The notes beneath the pieces are model-generated. The model was not told where the DNA came from. It worked only from the letters and a program-made list of their open reading frames with translations, and did not search any database. DNA of 64,000 nucleotides. Origin: an uncultured Bacteroidaceae bacterium (GTDB lineage Bacteria > Bacteroidota > Bacteroidia > Bacteroidales > Bacteroidaceae). The stretch is from assembly GCA_905234605.1 (NCBI GenBank), contig CAJOIE010000005.1, positions 107,951 to 171,950 of the forward strand. The letters are read 5' to 3'. Numbering within the stretch: position 1 is the first letter of the stretch; every line of letters starts with the position of its first letter. Made by a program: the position numbers and the translations under genes. Positions 1 through 8,730 of this stretch are shown here, in pieces.

Positions 1-784
1 CGAGGGCATACGCCAGAGTGCCTACATCTGCTATGAGCCACAGAAGCTGCGCATCATTGAACACCTCTTCAGCGAGCAGAAGCCCGAGCGCGTCATCATC
101 TTTGTGGGCAAGAAGTCGCACACCAAGGACGTAGCCATCACACTGCGCCGCCGCCACTACAACGCCGAGGCCATGCACTCCGACCTCTCCCAGGCCGAGC
201 GCGACGATGTCATGTATCGCTTCAAGACAGGGCAAGTAGACATCCTCGTGGCCACCGACATCGTGGCGCGCGGCATTGACATCGACGACATACGCCTCGT
301 CATCAACTACGACGTGCCACGCGACGAAGAAGACTACGTTCATCGCATAGGCCGCACAGCCCGTGCCGGTCGCGACGGCCGCGCCGTCACCCTTGTGTCC
401 GCAGCAGACCAACCACTCTTCCGCGCCATTGAGCAGTTCCTCGAGCGCGAGGTGCCAAAAGAGCCCATGCCAGAAGCTCTTGGCGAAGCCCCCGTCTACG
501 GTGCCACATCGCGCCCTTCTGCCGACCGCCGTCGCACCCGTGGCCATGGCGGACGCAATGGTGCCCGTGCGGGCAAGACAGCGGGCAAATCCCGCAGCAA
601 GACAGGCAATAAGGCAGGCAGCAAAGCCGACAATAAGGCCGACAACAAGGCCGACAATAAGGCCGACAATAAGGCCGACAGCAAGACCAACTGCCGCAAC
701 GACGACAAGCCCCGTTCACGCTCCTCACGCCATCGTCGCCGTGGCGGCAACAAGCCACAGGCAGGAGCTGGGGCCAGCGAGTGA
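1..784 (+). CDS. DEAD-box ATP-dependent RNA helicase, 3' part (5' end outside window)
   Basis: The reading frame is open from the first base, so the gene begins upstream; about 260 residues are visible. They contain the second RecA-like domain of a DEAD-box RNA helicase: motif V with VARGIDID and motif VI HRIGRTARAG, preceded by the family-typical stretch leading to IIFVGKK. These proteins unwind or remodel RNA duplexes in ribosome assembly and mRNA turnover in the cytoplasm. After the helicase core (about residue 150 of the visible part) the tail turns into a basic, low-complexity region rich in Lys, Arg, Gly and Ser, including an A-D-N-K tandem repeat, as is common in RhlE/CsdA-like proteins where the tail binds RNA. 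Which DEAD-box paralogue it is cannot be decided without the N-terminus. Confidence 0.93.
   Translation, partial: EGIRQSAYICYEPQKLRIIEHLFSEQKPERVIIFVGKKSHTKDVAITLRRRHYNAEAMHSDLSQAERDDVMYRFKTGQVDILVATDIVARGIDIDDIRLVINYDVPRDEEDYVHRIGRTARAGRDGRAVTLVSAADQPLFRAIEQFLEREVPKEPMPEALGEAPVYGATSRPSADRRRTRGHGGRNGARAGKTAGKSRSKTGNKAGSKADNKADNKADNKADNKADSKTNCRNDDKPRSRSSRHRRRGGNKPQAGAGASE
608..685 (+). repeat. 12-bp tandem repeat encoding (A-D-N-K)n in the helicase tail
   Basis: Imperfect tandem units of the type gccgacaataag are repeated about five to six times in frame inside the DEAD-box gene, giving a run of A-D-N-K tetrapeptides flanked by degenerate A-G-S-K and A-D-S-K units. Unit number could vary by slippage without shifting the frame. 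Confidence 0.85.
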
Positions 785-878
785 CAGGCCACGTGCCAGC
801 CGCGCACAGGCCAGCCCGCTCGTGCCAGCCTGGATTTAGGCAGCAACCACAGCCGCCACCGCCACCAACATGACAAGC

Positions 879-911
879 AAGCCCCGCAACGGACTCACCG
901 CTGCGGGGCTT
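879..911. terminator. bidirectional intrinsic terminator between convergent genes
   Basis: A perfect 10-bp inverted repeat AAGCCCCGCA / TGCGGGGCTT (879-888 and 902-911) with a 13-nt loop lies between the DEAD-box gene (+) and the small protein gene (-). Its sequence closely resembles the terminator after the paralogous small protein at 43580-43762. Confidence 0.75.
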
Positions 912-937
912 CTGCATGTGCTTGAATATCACCCTGC

Positions 938-1123
938 CTACCTGCTCCAATCATCGTCCCAGACATTGTAGCGGACATGGGTAGTGCCCTTGGTGCCGAA
1001 GACGCTGGGGTTGGTAGGAGTGTTGCCCACTACCACTTCAGGGTCGGAGTTAGAGAGCAACTGTGAGGTAGTCATGAGTGAGGTCACACGCAGTGCCGGA
1101 GCTATATAGTGTGTCTGTTTCAT
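938..1123 (-). CDS. small conserved protein ending YNVWDDDWSR (copy A)
   Basis: A 61-residue protein of unknown function. The start at 1123 gives MKQTHYIAPALRVT, matching the N-termini of the two other copies in this window (15811-15987 and 43580-43762); an upstream in-frame ATG at 1138 is possible. Shared features are an M-[KN]-x-x-Y-x-x-P-x-x-R start, an early L-L and the C-terminal YNVW-x-DDWS. There is no signal peptide or membrane segment. The gene lies 42 nt downstream of a large secreted sorting-motif protein gene on the same strand and is followed by a strong terminator, so the two are probably one transcript. Conservation of both ends in three copies argues strongly that it is coding; the function is not known to me. 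Confidence 0.8.
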   Translation of the reverse strand: MKQTHYIAPALRVTSLMTTSQLLSNSDPEVVVGNTPTNPSVFGTKGTTHVRYNVWDDDWSR

Positions 1124-1165
1124 TGTCATGTCGTACATTATAAGTTCTACATTTTTACATTCCAG

Positions 1166-4100
1166 TCAACGAACCACCACCTTTCGTCCACCAACGATGT
1201 TGATGCCCTTGCGCGGTGCCGTGAGGCGACGACCGCTGAGGTCGAAGATGGCCTCAGCTTCGGCGCGGCCTATGGTACGATTGGTCTGCACGCCAGTGGT
1301 GAGGTCGCGGAACACGAGGGTGATGTTCTTCACGTCAGCCGAGAGAGCCGTCTGCACGTCATCGTAGTCCAGATAAGCCTTGCCGGCACGGATGGTGCCT
1401 GCGCTGTTAGGCTGGAAGGTGTTTCCGGCGAGACCGTAGATGCTGTTGGCAGCAAAGTAGGACGAAACCAAAGCCGCCTTCAGCATGTTCGTGCCAAGCA
1501 CGGCGGTGGCGTTAGTAGTGAGTATGTTCACCGTCTCTCCTGCCTGCGTCTCGCTGTAGAGCAGCACTCCCTGTCCGCCCTTGATGGCTGTGCTGAGACG
1601 GTCGAGAGCGATGGTGCCGTCGCTGCCGACCTCAGTCACCTGCCATGCACTGTAGTCATTGCTTGCAGCAGAGAAGTCGAGAGGATAGGCAGAGCTCACC
1701 GTGGCATAGCCTGCACTGTTGAAGGTGACAGGCACCGTGTTGGCGTATGTAACTGTGATGCTCTTGAACCATACTGTCTTAATGGCATCGTCCACCGTTA
1801 TCACAATGTCACCCTTGGCAACACCCGTGAATGTCACCGTCTGGTTATTGGCATTGGGCATGGTGAAGGTTGTGACATCGGAGCTGTTGACTACTGTTGT
1901 GAAATCCTCGCCGCCAACTGTCACAGCAAGTGTATTGGTGTTGCCATTATTGGTGGACACGACCATTGACACTGCTGTTACTGTTGCTGTGTTAGGCGTG
2001 GAGATCGTGAATTCACCCTTGGCAGCACCAATTTGTATGCCACGCGCATTGCCGCTACTCTCGAAGCTACGTGTAGCTGTATCGGTTGAGCTCCATGTAA
2101 GGCCCGTGCCGGAGTAAGCAAAGTCATTATCTGTGAACGTCGTAGTGACAGCCGAACCAGCCACTGTCGTTGCCAATCCAGCCGGAGCTGTCACCGTGAA
2201 GACAAAGGTGTCGCTACCTGCGTTGTACATGCTATTGGCTGCTGTGCTGACTGTGATGGTGGTCTCGCCTGCCGCCACGGGCGTAATCACCAGACCCTCC
2301 ACGGTTGCAACAGCAAGATTGGAGCTGGCCAGGGTCACGTTGCCACTGAGAAAATCGCTCGTATCGAGTGTGTAGTCGGCACCATAGGTCTGCTCAACGT
2401 TGCTCACCATGATGGTCGGGTCTACCTTTGCGCCTACAACCGTGATGGTTATCACCACATCCTCGGCAGCCTTATGGGTGCTGGTCTCAGCAGCAGAAGC
2501 TGTTATGACGATGACACCCGATGGTGTGGCATCGTCCAGAAGCAACTCGCCTGTTTCCGTGTCGAAGGTGAAGTTAACATCTTCCTCCAGTGTGGCAGAA
2601 GTTATGGCGTATGTCACTGTGCCATTAGTAGCTGTGGCTGTCAGAGTCAGCTCGGTTTCATTGTTGTTCACCACATCGAGTGTATATGCTGTAGTCGTTG
2701 TGATGGCGTTGGCAAACTTCACTTTCTTGTAGATTTGCACTGCGGCCTGACTGGCTGAGGCATAACAGGCAAACAGGTTGCTGCCACTGTTATACTGCAT
2801 TACGTTGTGGGTATACGTGCCTTGATAAACTATCGATGCATTACCGCCGGATATTGATATGCTGGCCTTGGCATTATTATCCCTCGAAGCCAGTTTCATA
2901 TAGTTGTTAGAGCTGGAGACTGACGCAAGATAGCTTGTTCCGCCATTCTGCTTGAAATAATAGTTAGGGTCAGCCTTCTCCAACACAAATGTGGAGAAAC
3001 CTGTTGCTCCCTCTTTCACCTCGAAGGCATGGTCGCTGATGCTCACTTTATAAGTTCCAAAGTTGTTTGTCTTGGCTGCACCAATTGCATTGCCTGCATC
3101 CTCGTTGACAAAGGTGATGACATCACCGGCAGCCAGCTGCGATGTGCTTGTCACCAACTCATAAGGTATCATCGGTGTGCTGTCGGTCACCTTGAGGTCA
3201 TAGGTGGCGGATGAGGCTTCATACTCTGCCGTTCCGGCATAGGAGGCTCTGATGATAGTAGAGCCTTTGCCGACCAGTGTCACAACGCCTGCCGAGGTAA
3301 TGGTGGCTACCTTCTCATTGCTGGAGGTCCATGCCACGGTTGCTCCGTCCACAGGGCTTGCATTATATGTCACGGCTGCCGCCATGGTGCCTGCCGCGGT
3401 GCCTGAGTAGAGGTCTGTGTTGCTCAGGCTTGCATCGCTGATGGCCGTGGCTGTGGTCTTCTTGGTCACAGTGACAGTCACCACGTCCGAGGCATCCTTG
3501 TATGTGGCACTACCCGTCACGGACACGGTCACAGTATACTCACCTTCCTGGTCGGCACGGATTTCACCCACAGCAGCATCGGAGGTGTTGTCAACAAACA
3601 GATGGTCCTCATCGCTACTCTCAAATGCTATGTCACCATCTGAGTCGGTAGTGACGGTGATGGCACCGTCCTCATTCACCGTCAGCGCAAGTGCTTTTGT
3701 CGAGAGTGAGAAGGTTGGTGTGGTGCGGTCATCGTAGGTGTATGTAACGGAAGCCACATCGCTGTTCACCCCGTTTTTTATAGTGATAGCCTTGACGGTG
3801 GTGGTAGATGTGGGTATGGTTATCGTCTGGCTGTTGCTGTCTACGGCCGTGCCGCTGACAAGCGGGTCACTACCGTCTGTGGTGTACTTTATCGTAGTGC
3901 CCTCAGGGCTGGATATAGTGACATCGAAAGAAGTGTCGAAAGATGTGGCTGCGACGCTGAATGAAGGAGCTGAAGGCTTGAGCAGTGTATATGAGGCCGA
4001 TGCCACGGTGCTACTTACACCGTCCTTCACGGCAATAGCCTTGATTGTAGTGGCCTCCGTAATGGTGATGGCACAGACATACTCGGTGTCTTCGTCGGTC

Positions 4101-4704
4101 GGATCGGCGGGGGCGGCTCCCATGGTGTAGTATATGGTGGCACCATCCTCAGCACTGAGAGAGACCATATTTCCCTTTTCTATCTCACCTGCGGCAGGTG
4201 AGAAAATGGGGGGGTAGTTGGAGTGGTATAGGTGATTGTTACTTGAGAAACGCCACTTCCCTTGTTGCTTGAAGCACCTTTACATTGTATCTTAATATAT
4301 CCCGTTGTGCTGCCTGTAGGATTCGTGGGAGATTTAATTGTATAGTCCGTTAGAGCGGTATTAGACGGAGCTACAGTTCCTAATACAGTCTCATCACCAG
4401 TGCTTGCATCATACCAGGAAACAGTAATTAAGGCTTGGTCATTCGATGGGCCGTTATATTTACGAGCTTTAATTTTAATAGTAGTAAAGCCTGCTTGCGA
4501 AAAAGATGACGTTTGAATGTAGCTCGATGATGATGTAAGCTGAATGTAGGAAGTTCCACTTCCACTGCCAGTCCAACCTGTGGGTAGAGAGCTGGTAGCG
4601 AGCGTATTGTAAGTAGTTCCACTTACAACGTCAGCCCACAAATTACTTTTTCCCACTATGAACAAGCATAGCAGGAGCCATGTTTTTAGCAAATGCTCTT
4701 TCAT
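1166..4704 (-). pseudogene. secreted Big/chitobiase-like surface protein with C-terminal sorting motif, frameshifted at a G7 tract
   Basis: Two adjoining open frames form one gene. The upstream part (4704 to 4180) has a signal peptide and a beta-sandwich-like region of 174 residues. The downstream part (about 4207 to 1166) has chitobiase C-terminal-like repeats (e.g. SAEDGATIYYT), bacterial Ig (Big_2-like) segments and a C-terminal IFDLSGRR ... GINIVGGRKVVVR, the Prevotella-type sorting motif. The frames change at a run of seven G (4208-4214; seven C in the coding strand). One extra C would join them into 1179 residues and reproduce the junction of the intact paralogue at 40997-43546 (APTFSVAAGDILKGN there, PPIFSPAAGEIEKGN here). 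It is probably an exported surface or extracellular protein. It may be phase-variable, recently inactivated or a sequencing error; the sequence alone cannot separate these. Confidence 0.85.
4208..4214. repeat. G7 homopolymer at the frameshift point
   Basis: Seven consecutive G on the + strand, exactly where the surface-protein gene changes frame. Homopolymers in surface-protein genes are classic sites of slipped-strand phase variation; an eight-base tract would restore the frame. Confidence 0.8.
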
Positions 4705-4748
4705 GATTTGTGAATAAGTAAGATTAAGTATAGTCTATTACGTGCACG

Positions 4749-4756
4749 CAAAGGTA
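4749..4756 (-). promoter_or_regulatory. Bacteroidetes-type -7 element (TACCTTTG)
   Basis: The complement reads TACCTTTG, matching the TAnnTTTG consensus of the Bacteroidetes housekeeping sigma factor, 45 nt upstream of the start codon at 4704. The -33 element is weak. The rest of 4705-5009 holds only this promoter and one copy of the CACCCTGCATGGTG repeat. Confidence 0.65.
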
Positions 4757-4888
4757 ATCCATCGACCCGACATTTTGAACCGCACGCAGCAGACACACAC
4801 ACACTTTTGACATACGTCAAGACCCTGCACCGTCAACCCGACTCACCCTGTTGGGTAGCCGCAGGTACACCTGCACCGTGCCGGGCAT

Positions 4889-4902
4889 CACCCTGCATGG
4901 TG
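4889..4902. repeat. interspersed palindromic repeat, single half-site CACCCTGCATGGTG
   Basis: Exact copy of a 14-nt core found in several intergenic regions of the window (18788, 29445-29525, 40237, 52371-52475). Confidence 0.6.
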
Positions 4903-5009
4903 TATAGATAGACATCTGCCCGAGGCAAGAGTCCCAAGTTAGCAGCCAGCGCGCAAATGGTTAGCAGCGGGGCGACAGGTCGGTCGCCCTGTCCACCTGC
5001 CAGGCACAG

Positions 5010-7376
5010 TCACAGCTCCTTCACCACGGTGTACTTGGCGAAGCGCAGGAGCAGCTGTTTCCGCCCTACGGGGTCGAAGTCGATGGTGGCCTTGGCATCG
5101 ATGCCGGTACCTGTCACGGCGGTGACCACGCCACGACCAAAACGGCTATGGTCGATGACGGTGCCAACGCGGAGGGGCTCGTTGCTGGCAGCTGCAACTT
5201 CTCCCCAGGTCTCTCTCCCGCTGGGGAGGGGAGTAGGAACGTGGCCACGGTGCAATGGTGCCTCTGCCGGTCTTGCTCCAGAGGCCGCGCTATATGCTGC
5301 CCCCTGCCAGCGACGGGGTGTGCGCCCCGCCCCCACGGGAGAGCCCTCTCCCGTGGGGGTGAGCCCGCTAAGGGAATGGCTGGTGGCGGGGCGGTTTCGC
5401 TCCACCAGCTCGGGGGCTATCTCGCTGAGGAAGGAGCTGGGGTCTCTGAACTCGGGGCGGCCATAGCGGTAGCGCGTGTGTGCACAGGTGAGGTAGCAAC
5501 GCTCCTCGGCGCGTGTGATGGCAACGTAGCAGAGACGACGTTCCTCCTCGAGCTCACGTCGCGAGCCCATGGCCTGCTGGTTGGGGAAGAGGCCCTCTTC
5601 CATGCCGACGACATAAACGATTCGGAACTCAAGACCCTTGGCCGAGTGTATTGTCATCAGCGAGACCTTCTCCCCCTCGTCGTCGCTCTCGGCGGTCTCG
5701 CTGAGGAGCGACACCTCGTTCAGGTAGGAGGCAAGTGAAGGCACACCTTCGCTGGAGAGGCCCGGGGAGGGTGCCGGGGTGTTGTCCACCCACTGCTGCA
5801 TGCCGTCGAGCAGTTCTTGCAGTATCTCGCGTGCAGCAACGTCGTCGGGGTCGTTGTGGGCGGCGAGTGCTGCCACTATGCCCGACGTGGTGGCTATGTG
5901 GCGGCCGAGGGTGGCAGCATCCTGCTCGCCGGACAGGCGGGCATAGTCGTCGATGAGTGCCACGAAGGCAGCAAGCTTAGCCTGGGTGCCACGGTTCACA
6001 GCTGTGTCGTAGGCCTCAGGCTGCTGCATCACCTGCCAGAGGCTCACGCCATGGAGGCGGGCTGCATCGGAGAGACGCTGCAGTGTTGTGTCGCCGATGC
6101 CACGGGCAGGATAGTTCACCACGCGGCGCAGTGCCTCCTCGTCGCGCGGGTTGACGGCGAGGCGGAAGTAGGCTATCATGTCCTTCACCTCCTTGCGCTG
6201 ATAGAAGGAAAGGCCGCCATAGATGCGGTAGGGCACCTCGTGCTTGCGCAGTGCCTCTTCGAGAGTGCGGCTCTGCGCATTGGTGCGATAGAGCACGGCC
6301 ATGTCGTTCCACTCCATACGGTCGTCGCGGTGGTGGCGTATGATGTTCTTCACCACGGCATTGGCCTCCTCGATGTCGGTGAGGAACTCGCTGATGCGCA
6401 CCTTGGCACCCTCGGCCTTGGTGGAATAGACATCCTTGTGTATCTGTCCCTGGTTGTGGCTGATGAGGCTGTTGGCAGCCGCCACTATGCGCTGCGTGGA
6501 GCGGTAGTTGTGCTCCAGTTTGAAGAGACGGGTCCCCTCGTATGTGCGCTGGAACGAGAGTATGTTGTCGATGTCGGCACCACGGAAGGAGTATATACTC
6601 TGCGCATCGTCGCCAACGACACAGAGGCGACGCTGCTCGCGCGTGAGCTGCCAGACGATGGCGTGCTGGGCATAGTTGGTGTCCTGATACTCATCGACGA
6701 GGACATAGCGGAAGCCGTTGGCATATCGTTGCAGCACCTCAGCGTGCTGATTGAAGAGGAGGTAGGTGTTGAGCAGCAGGTCGTCGAAGTCCATGGCACC
6801 GGCCTGCAGCAGCCGCTGCTGATAGCGCTCATAAATCTGCCCTGTGGCTGGCCGCTGTGCATCCGCATCGGCGCGGGCTATGTCGGCCGACGCGCGGTAT
6901 GCCGGCGGGAGCATCAGCCGGTTCTTGGCTGCCGAGATGGCTGCCGCCACCGACGAAGGCTTGTAGACCTTGTCGTCGAGATGCATCTCGCGCACTATGG
7001 TCTTTATGAGCGAGCGGCTGTCGGCAGAGTCGTAGATGGTGAACGACGACGGGTAGCCTATATGCTGTGCCTCACGGCGCAGTATGCGTGCAAAGACGCT
7101 GTGGAAGGTGCCCATCCACAGACGTGCAGCGGCCTCACCACCCACCAGCGCGGCTATGCGCTGCTGCATCTCGGCCGCAGCCTTGTTGGTGAATGTGAGA
7201 GCCAGAATGCTCCACGGCTGATAGCCATGCTGGAGGAGGTAGGCAATCTTGTGGGTGAGCACACGTGTCTTGCCGGAGCCGGCTCCGGCAATGACCAACG
7301 ACGGTCCCTCGCAATAGGTGACAGCCGCCTGCTGGGCCTCGTTGAGCGAAGCGAGTATGGGGTCAGAAGAAGACAT
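5010..7376 (-). CDS. pcrA: UvrD/PcrA-type SF1A DNA helicase
   Basis: A 3'-5' DNA helicase of the UvrD/PcrA/Rep group for nucleotide excision repair, mismatch repair or removal of RecA filaments. Ordered motifs are visible: Walker A AGAGSGKT, DEYQDTN, the Gln/Arg motif GDDAQSIYSFRGAD, LEHNYRSTQ, MTIHSAKGLEF and VAITRAEE. The C-terminus has the Tudor-like domain (HSRFGRGVV ... TIDFD ... LLLRFAKY) usual for PcrA. The start is taken at 7376 (MSSSDPILASLNEAQ), which overlaps the end of the upstream gene; 7391 is an alternative. Length is 788 residues. The linker before the Tudor domain (about residues 660-735) is a G/P/R-rich stretch encoded by intergenic-type palindromic DNA, which looks like a repeat insertion kept in frame. 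It is the last gene of a probable operon. Confidence 0.95.
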   Translation of the reverse strand: MSSSDPILASLNEAQQAAVTYCEGPSLVIAGAGSGKTRVLTHKIAYLLQHGYQPWSILALTFTNKAAAEMQQRIAALVGGEAAARLWMGTFHSVFARILRREAQHIGYPSSFTIYDSADSRSLIKTIVREMHLDDKVYKPSSVAAAISAAKNRLMLPPAYRASADIARADADAQRPATGQIYERYQQRLLQAGAMDFDDLLLNTYLLFNQHAEVLQRYANGFRYVLVDEYQDTNYAQHAIVWQLTREQRRLCVVGDDAQSIYSFRGADIDNILSFQRTYEGTRLFKLEHNYRSTQRIVAAANSLISHNQGQIHKDVYSTKAEGAKVRISEFLTDIEEANAVVKNIIRHHRDDRMEWNDMAVLYRTNAQSRTLEEALRKHEVPYRIYGGLSFYQRKEVKDMIAYFRLAVNPRDEEALRRVVNYPARGIGDTTLQRLSDAARLHGVSLWQVMQQPEAYDTAVNRGTQAKLAAFVALIDDYARLSGEQDAATLGRHIATTSGIVAALAAHNDPDDVAAREILQELLDGMQQWVDNTPAPSPGLSSEGVPSLASYLNEVSLLSETAESDDEGEKVSLMTIHSAKGLEFRIVYVVGMEEGLFPNQQAMGSRRELEEERRLCYVAITRAEERCYLTCAHTRYRYGRPEFRDPSSFLSEIAPELVERNRPATSHSLSGLTPTGEGSPVGAGRTPRRWQGAAYSAASGARPAEAPLHRGHVPTPLPSGRETWGEVAAASNEPLRVGTVIDHSRFGRGVVTAVTGTGIDAKATIDFDPVGRKQLLLRFAKYTVVKEL
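5201..5228. repeat. inverted repeat CTCCCCAG/CTGGGGAG inside the pcrA linker
   Basis: Perfect 8-bp arms (5201-5208, 5221-5228) with a 12-nt spacer, in the low-complexity linker of the helicase. Together with the hairpin at 5330-5359 it marks a block with intergenic-repeat character inside the coding sequence. Confidence 0.6.
5330..5359. repeat. perfect 14-bp palindrome with 2-nt loop within pcrA
   Basis: CCCCCACGGGAGAG (5330-5343), CC, CTCTCCCGTGGGGG (5346-5359) is a perfect inverted repeat. It encodes part of the unusual linker (GLTPTGEGSPVGAGRTP) between the helicase core and the Tudor-like domain. Confidence 0.8.
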
Positions 7377-7965
7377 AGGTGATGGTTGCATAATTGATTT
7401 CGGCCATGGCCCACACGGCGAGCCATGGAGCATAGCGCACCAGGCCGACGTATGCGAGCGCCACCGTGGCCTGCCAGTGCCGCTGCCGGTGGCTGAGGCG
7501 GCCGTAGGCCATGGCTGCCGCCACAATGATGAGCGCGAGTGCCCTTGCGAAACCCATGCCGAAGGGCGACGGCACAATACGCCCGGCAGCGCTGCGCAAA
7601 GGCGCATCGGTGCCCACAAGCGTGGCGGCAAGGAGAGCCAGCCCGGCGAGCATGATGCCGACGGCCGTCCACCAGGCTGTGGCATGACGCGCCGGCATGG
7701 GCGACAGACCGCTCTCTGCCACAGCCCCTGCGGCTAAGGCCACAAGCAGGAACACCTGTCCGTGCCATGTGGCAAACGCCACCACAGGCTGACGGAAGAA
7801 GTGGCGCAGGGCCTCGCCGGTGAGAACGCTGCGGCACTCCATGCCTAAGGCCGAGGCACACCACGACCACAGCACCACGAGCAGGAACGTGGCCGCGAGG
7901 AAGAGGACAAGATAGCCAGCCAACTCCCTCCATCTCTCAGCCCGTATGTTATCCTTCACGTTCAT
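7363..7965 (-). CDS. multi-pass inner-membrane protein of unknown function
   Basis: A 200-residue protein starting MNVKDNIRAERWREL at 7965; the reading frame extends further upstream but only over the neighbouring gene. Hydrophobic segments lie near residues 15-37, 70-85, 100-123, 145-162 and 170-195, suggesting about five membrane spans. A segment around VLTGEALRHFF ... VAFATWHG recalls part of AbgT-like transporters, but the protein is far shorter than that family, so the link is weak. It lies 22 nt after the response regulator gene and overlaps the pcrA start, indicating one transcript. No catalytic motif is visible. Confidence 0.8.
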   Translation of the reverse strand: MNVKDNIRAERWRELAGYLVLFLAATFLLVVLWSWCASALGMECRSVLTGEALRHFFRQPVVAFATWHGQVFLLVALAAGAVAESGLSPMPARHATAWWTAVGIMLAGLALLAATLVGTDAPLRSAAGRIVPSPFGMGFARALALIIVAAAMAYGRLSHRQRHWQATVALAYVGLVRYAPWLAVWAMAEINYATITYVFF

Positions 7966-7987
7966 GGCAGGCGTGCAGCTCTTGCGT

Positions 7988-8716
7988 TCAGTCGGCATCA
8001 GCCTGAAGGTTGTCAAGGTCAATGATGCGCAGCTGCAAGGCACGCACCACGAGGCGTGTGGCATTGACGCCGCCTGGTTCACGCTCGGCGAAGAGGCGCC
8101 CGATGAGGTCGGCCTGCCGCTTCTCCAGACTCTTCACGCCGAAGGGCATGCCGCGGAGGTTGGCTATCATCTCCTTGGTATAGCCCAGGGCCAGATGGCG
8201 CAGGAAACGCTCGTCGTACTCGTCGATCTCATAGTCGATGATGGCGTCGGTGCGACGTGTCTCACCAACGACACTGGCACGGAAGCGCGACACAATCTTC
8301 TCCAGTATGGGCTCGTTGAAGACCAGCGTGCGTCCCTCCATGACCTGCTCCACGGCACTGCGCGTGAGCAGCTCGCCCGTCTTGAGTATGATGCCTGCCG
8401 CTCCGGCCTTCAGGGCATCGACCCACAGACGCTCACCCATGAGCTCGCCTGTGAAGATGAGCACACGCATCTGCGGATAGCGGGCAAGAGCCTGACGACA
8501 GATGTCGACACCCACAGTGGTGGAGCCGCCCAGACCCAGGTCGAGGAGCAGGAGGTCGGGCACTCGCTGTCGCAGCAGTGGCCACAGCTGGCTCTCGTTC
8601 TCGGCAGTGCCTATGATTTCGGCTTCAGGTATCTCTGTGCGGAATATCTCCTCGGTGCCCTTGAGCTCAAGGCGCACGTCCTCCACAATTATTACGGTGA
8701 ATGGTTGCATGGACAT
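7988..8716 (-). CDS. two-component response regulator with LuxR-like output domain
   Basis: 242 residues. The N-terminal receiver domain (about 5-125) has the acidic pair in VIIVED, a phospho-acceptor Asp59 in DLLLLDLGLGG, a Thr in LIFTGE and the conserved Lys in IILKTG. The C-terminal region (about 165-240) has a helix-turn-helix pattern of NarL/LuxR type (FLRHLALGYTKEMI, SLEKRQADLIGRLF) but is divergent. It should be phosphorylated by the adjacent kinase gene product, whose gene ends 14 nt upstream, and then act as a transcription factor. The target genes cannot be read from the sequence. An alternative start two codons in is possible. Confidence 0.9.
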   Translation of the reverse strand: MSMQPFTVIIVEDVRLELKGTEEIFRTEIPEAEIIGTAENESQLWPLLRQRVPDLLLLDLGLGGSTTVGVDICRQALARYPQMRVLIFTGELMGERLWVDALKAGAAGIILKTGELLTRSAVEQVMEGRTLVFNEPILEKIVSRFRASVVGETRRTDAIIDYEIDEYDERFLRHLALGYTKEMIANLRGMPFGVKSLEKRQADLIGRLFAEREPGGVNATRLVVRALQLRIIDLDNLQADAD

Positions 8717-8730
8717 ATCGGTGTGGATTG

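Noticed and set aside
608..685. Tandem repeat considered as a CRISPR array
   Set aside because: Units are 12 bp, contiguous, without spacers, and in frame within the helicase gene.
938..1138. Earlier start (1138) for copy A
   Set aside because: The start at 1123 aligns with the other two copies; the extra MYDMT is not shared.
5817..7382. Long open frame (521 codons) on the + strand
   Set aside because: It lies antisense to the clearly conserved pcrA gene; its composition is a by-product of GC-rich codon use.
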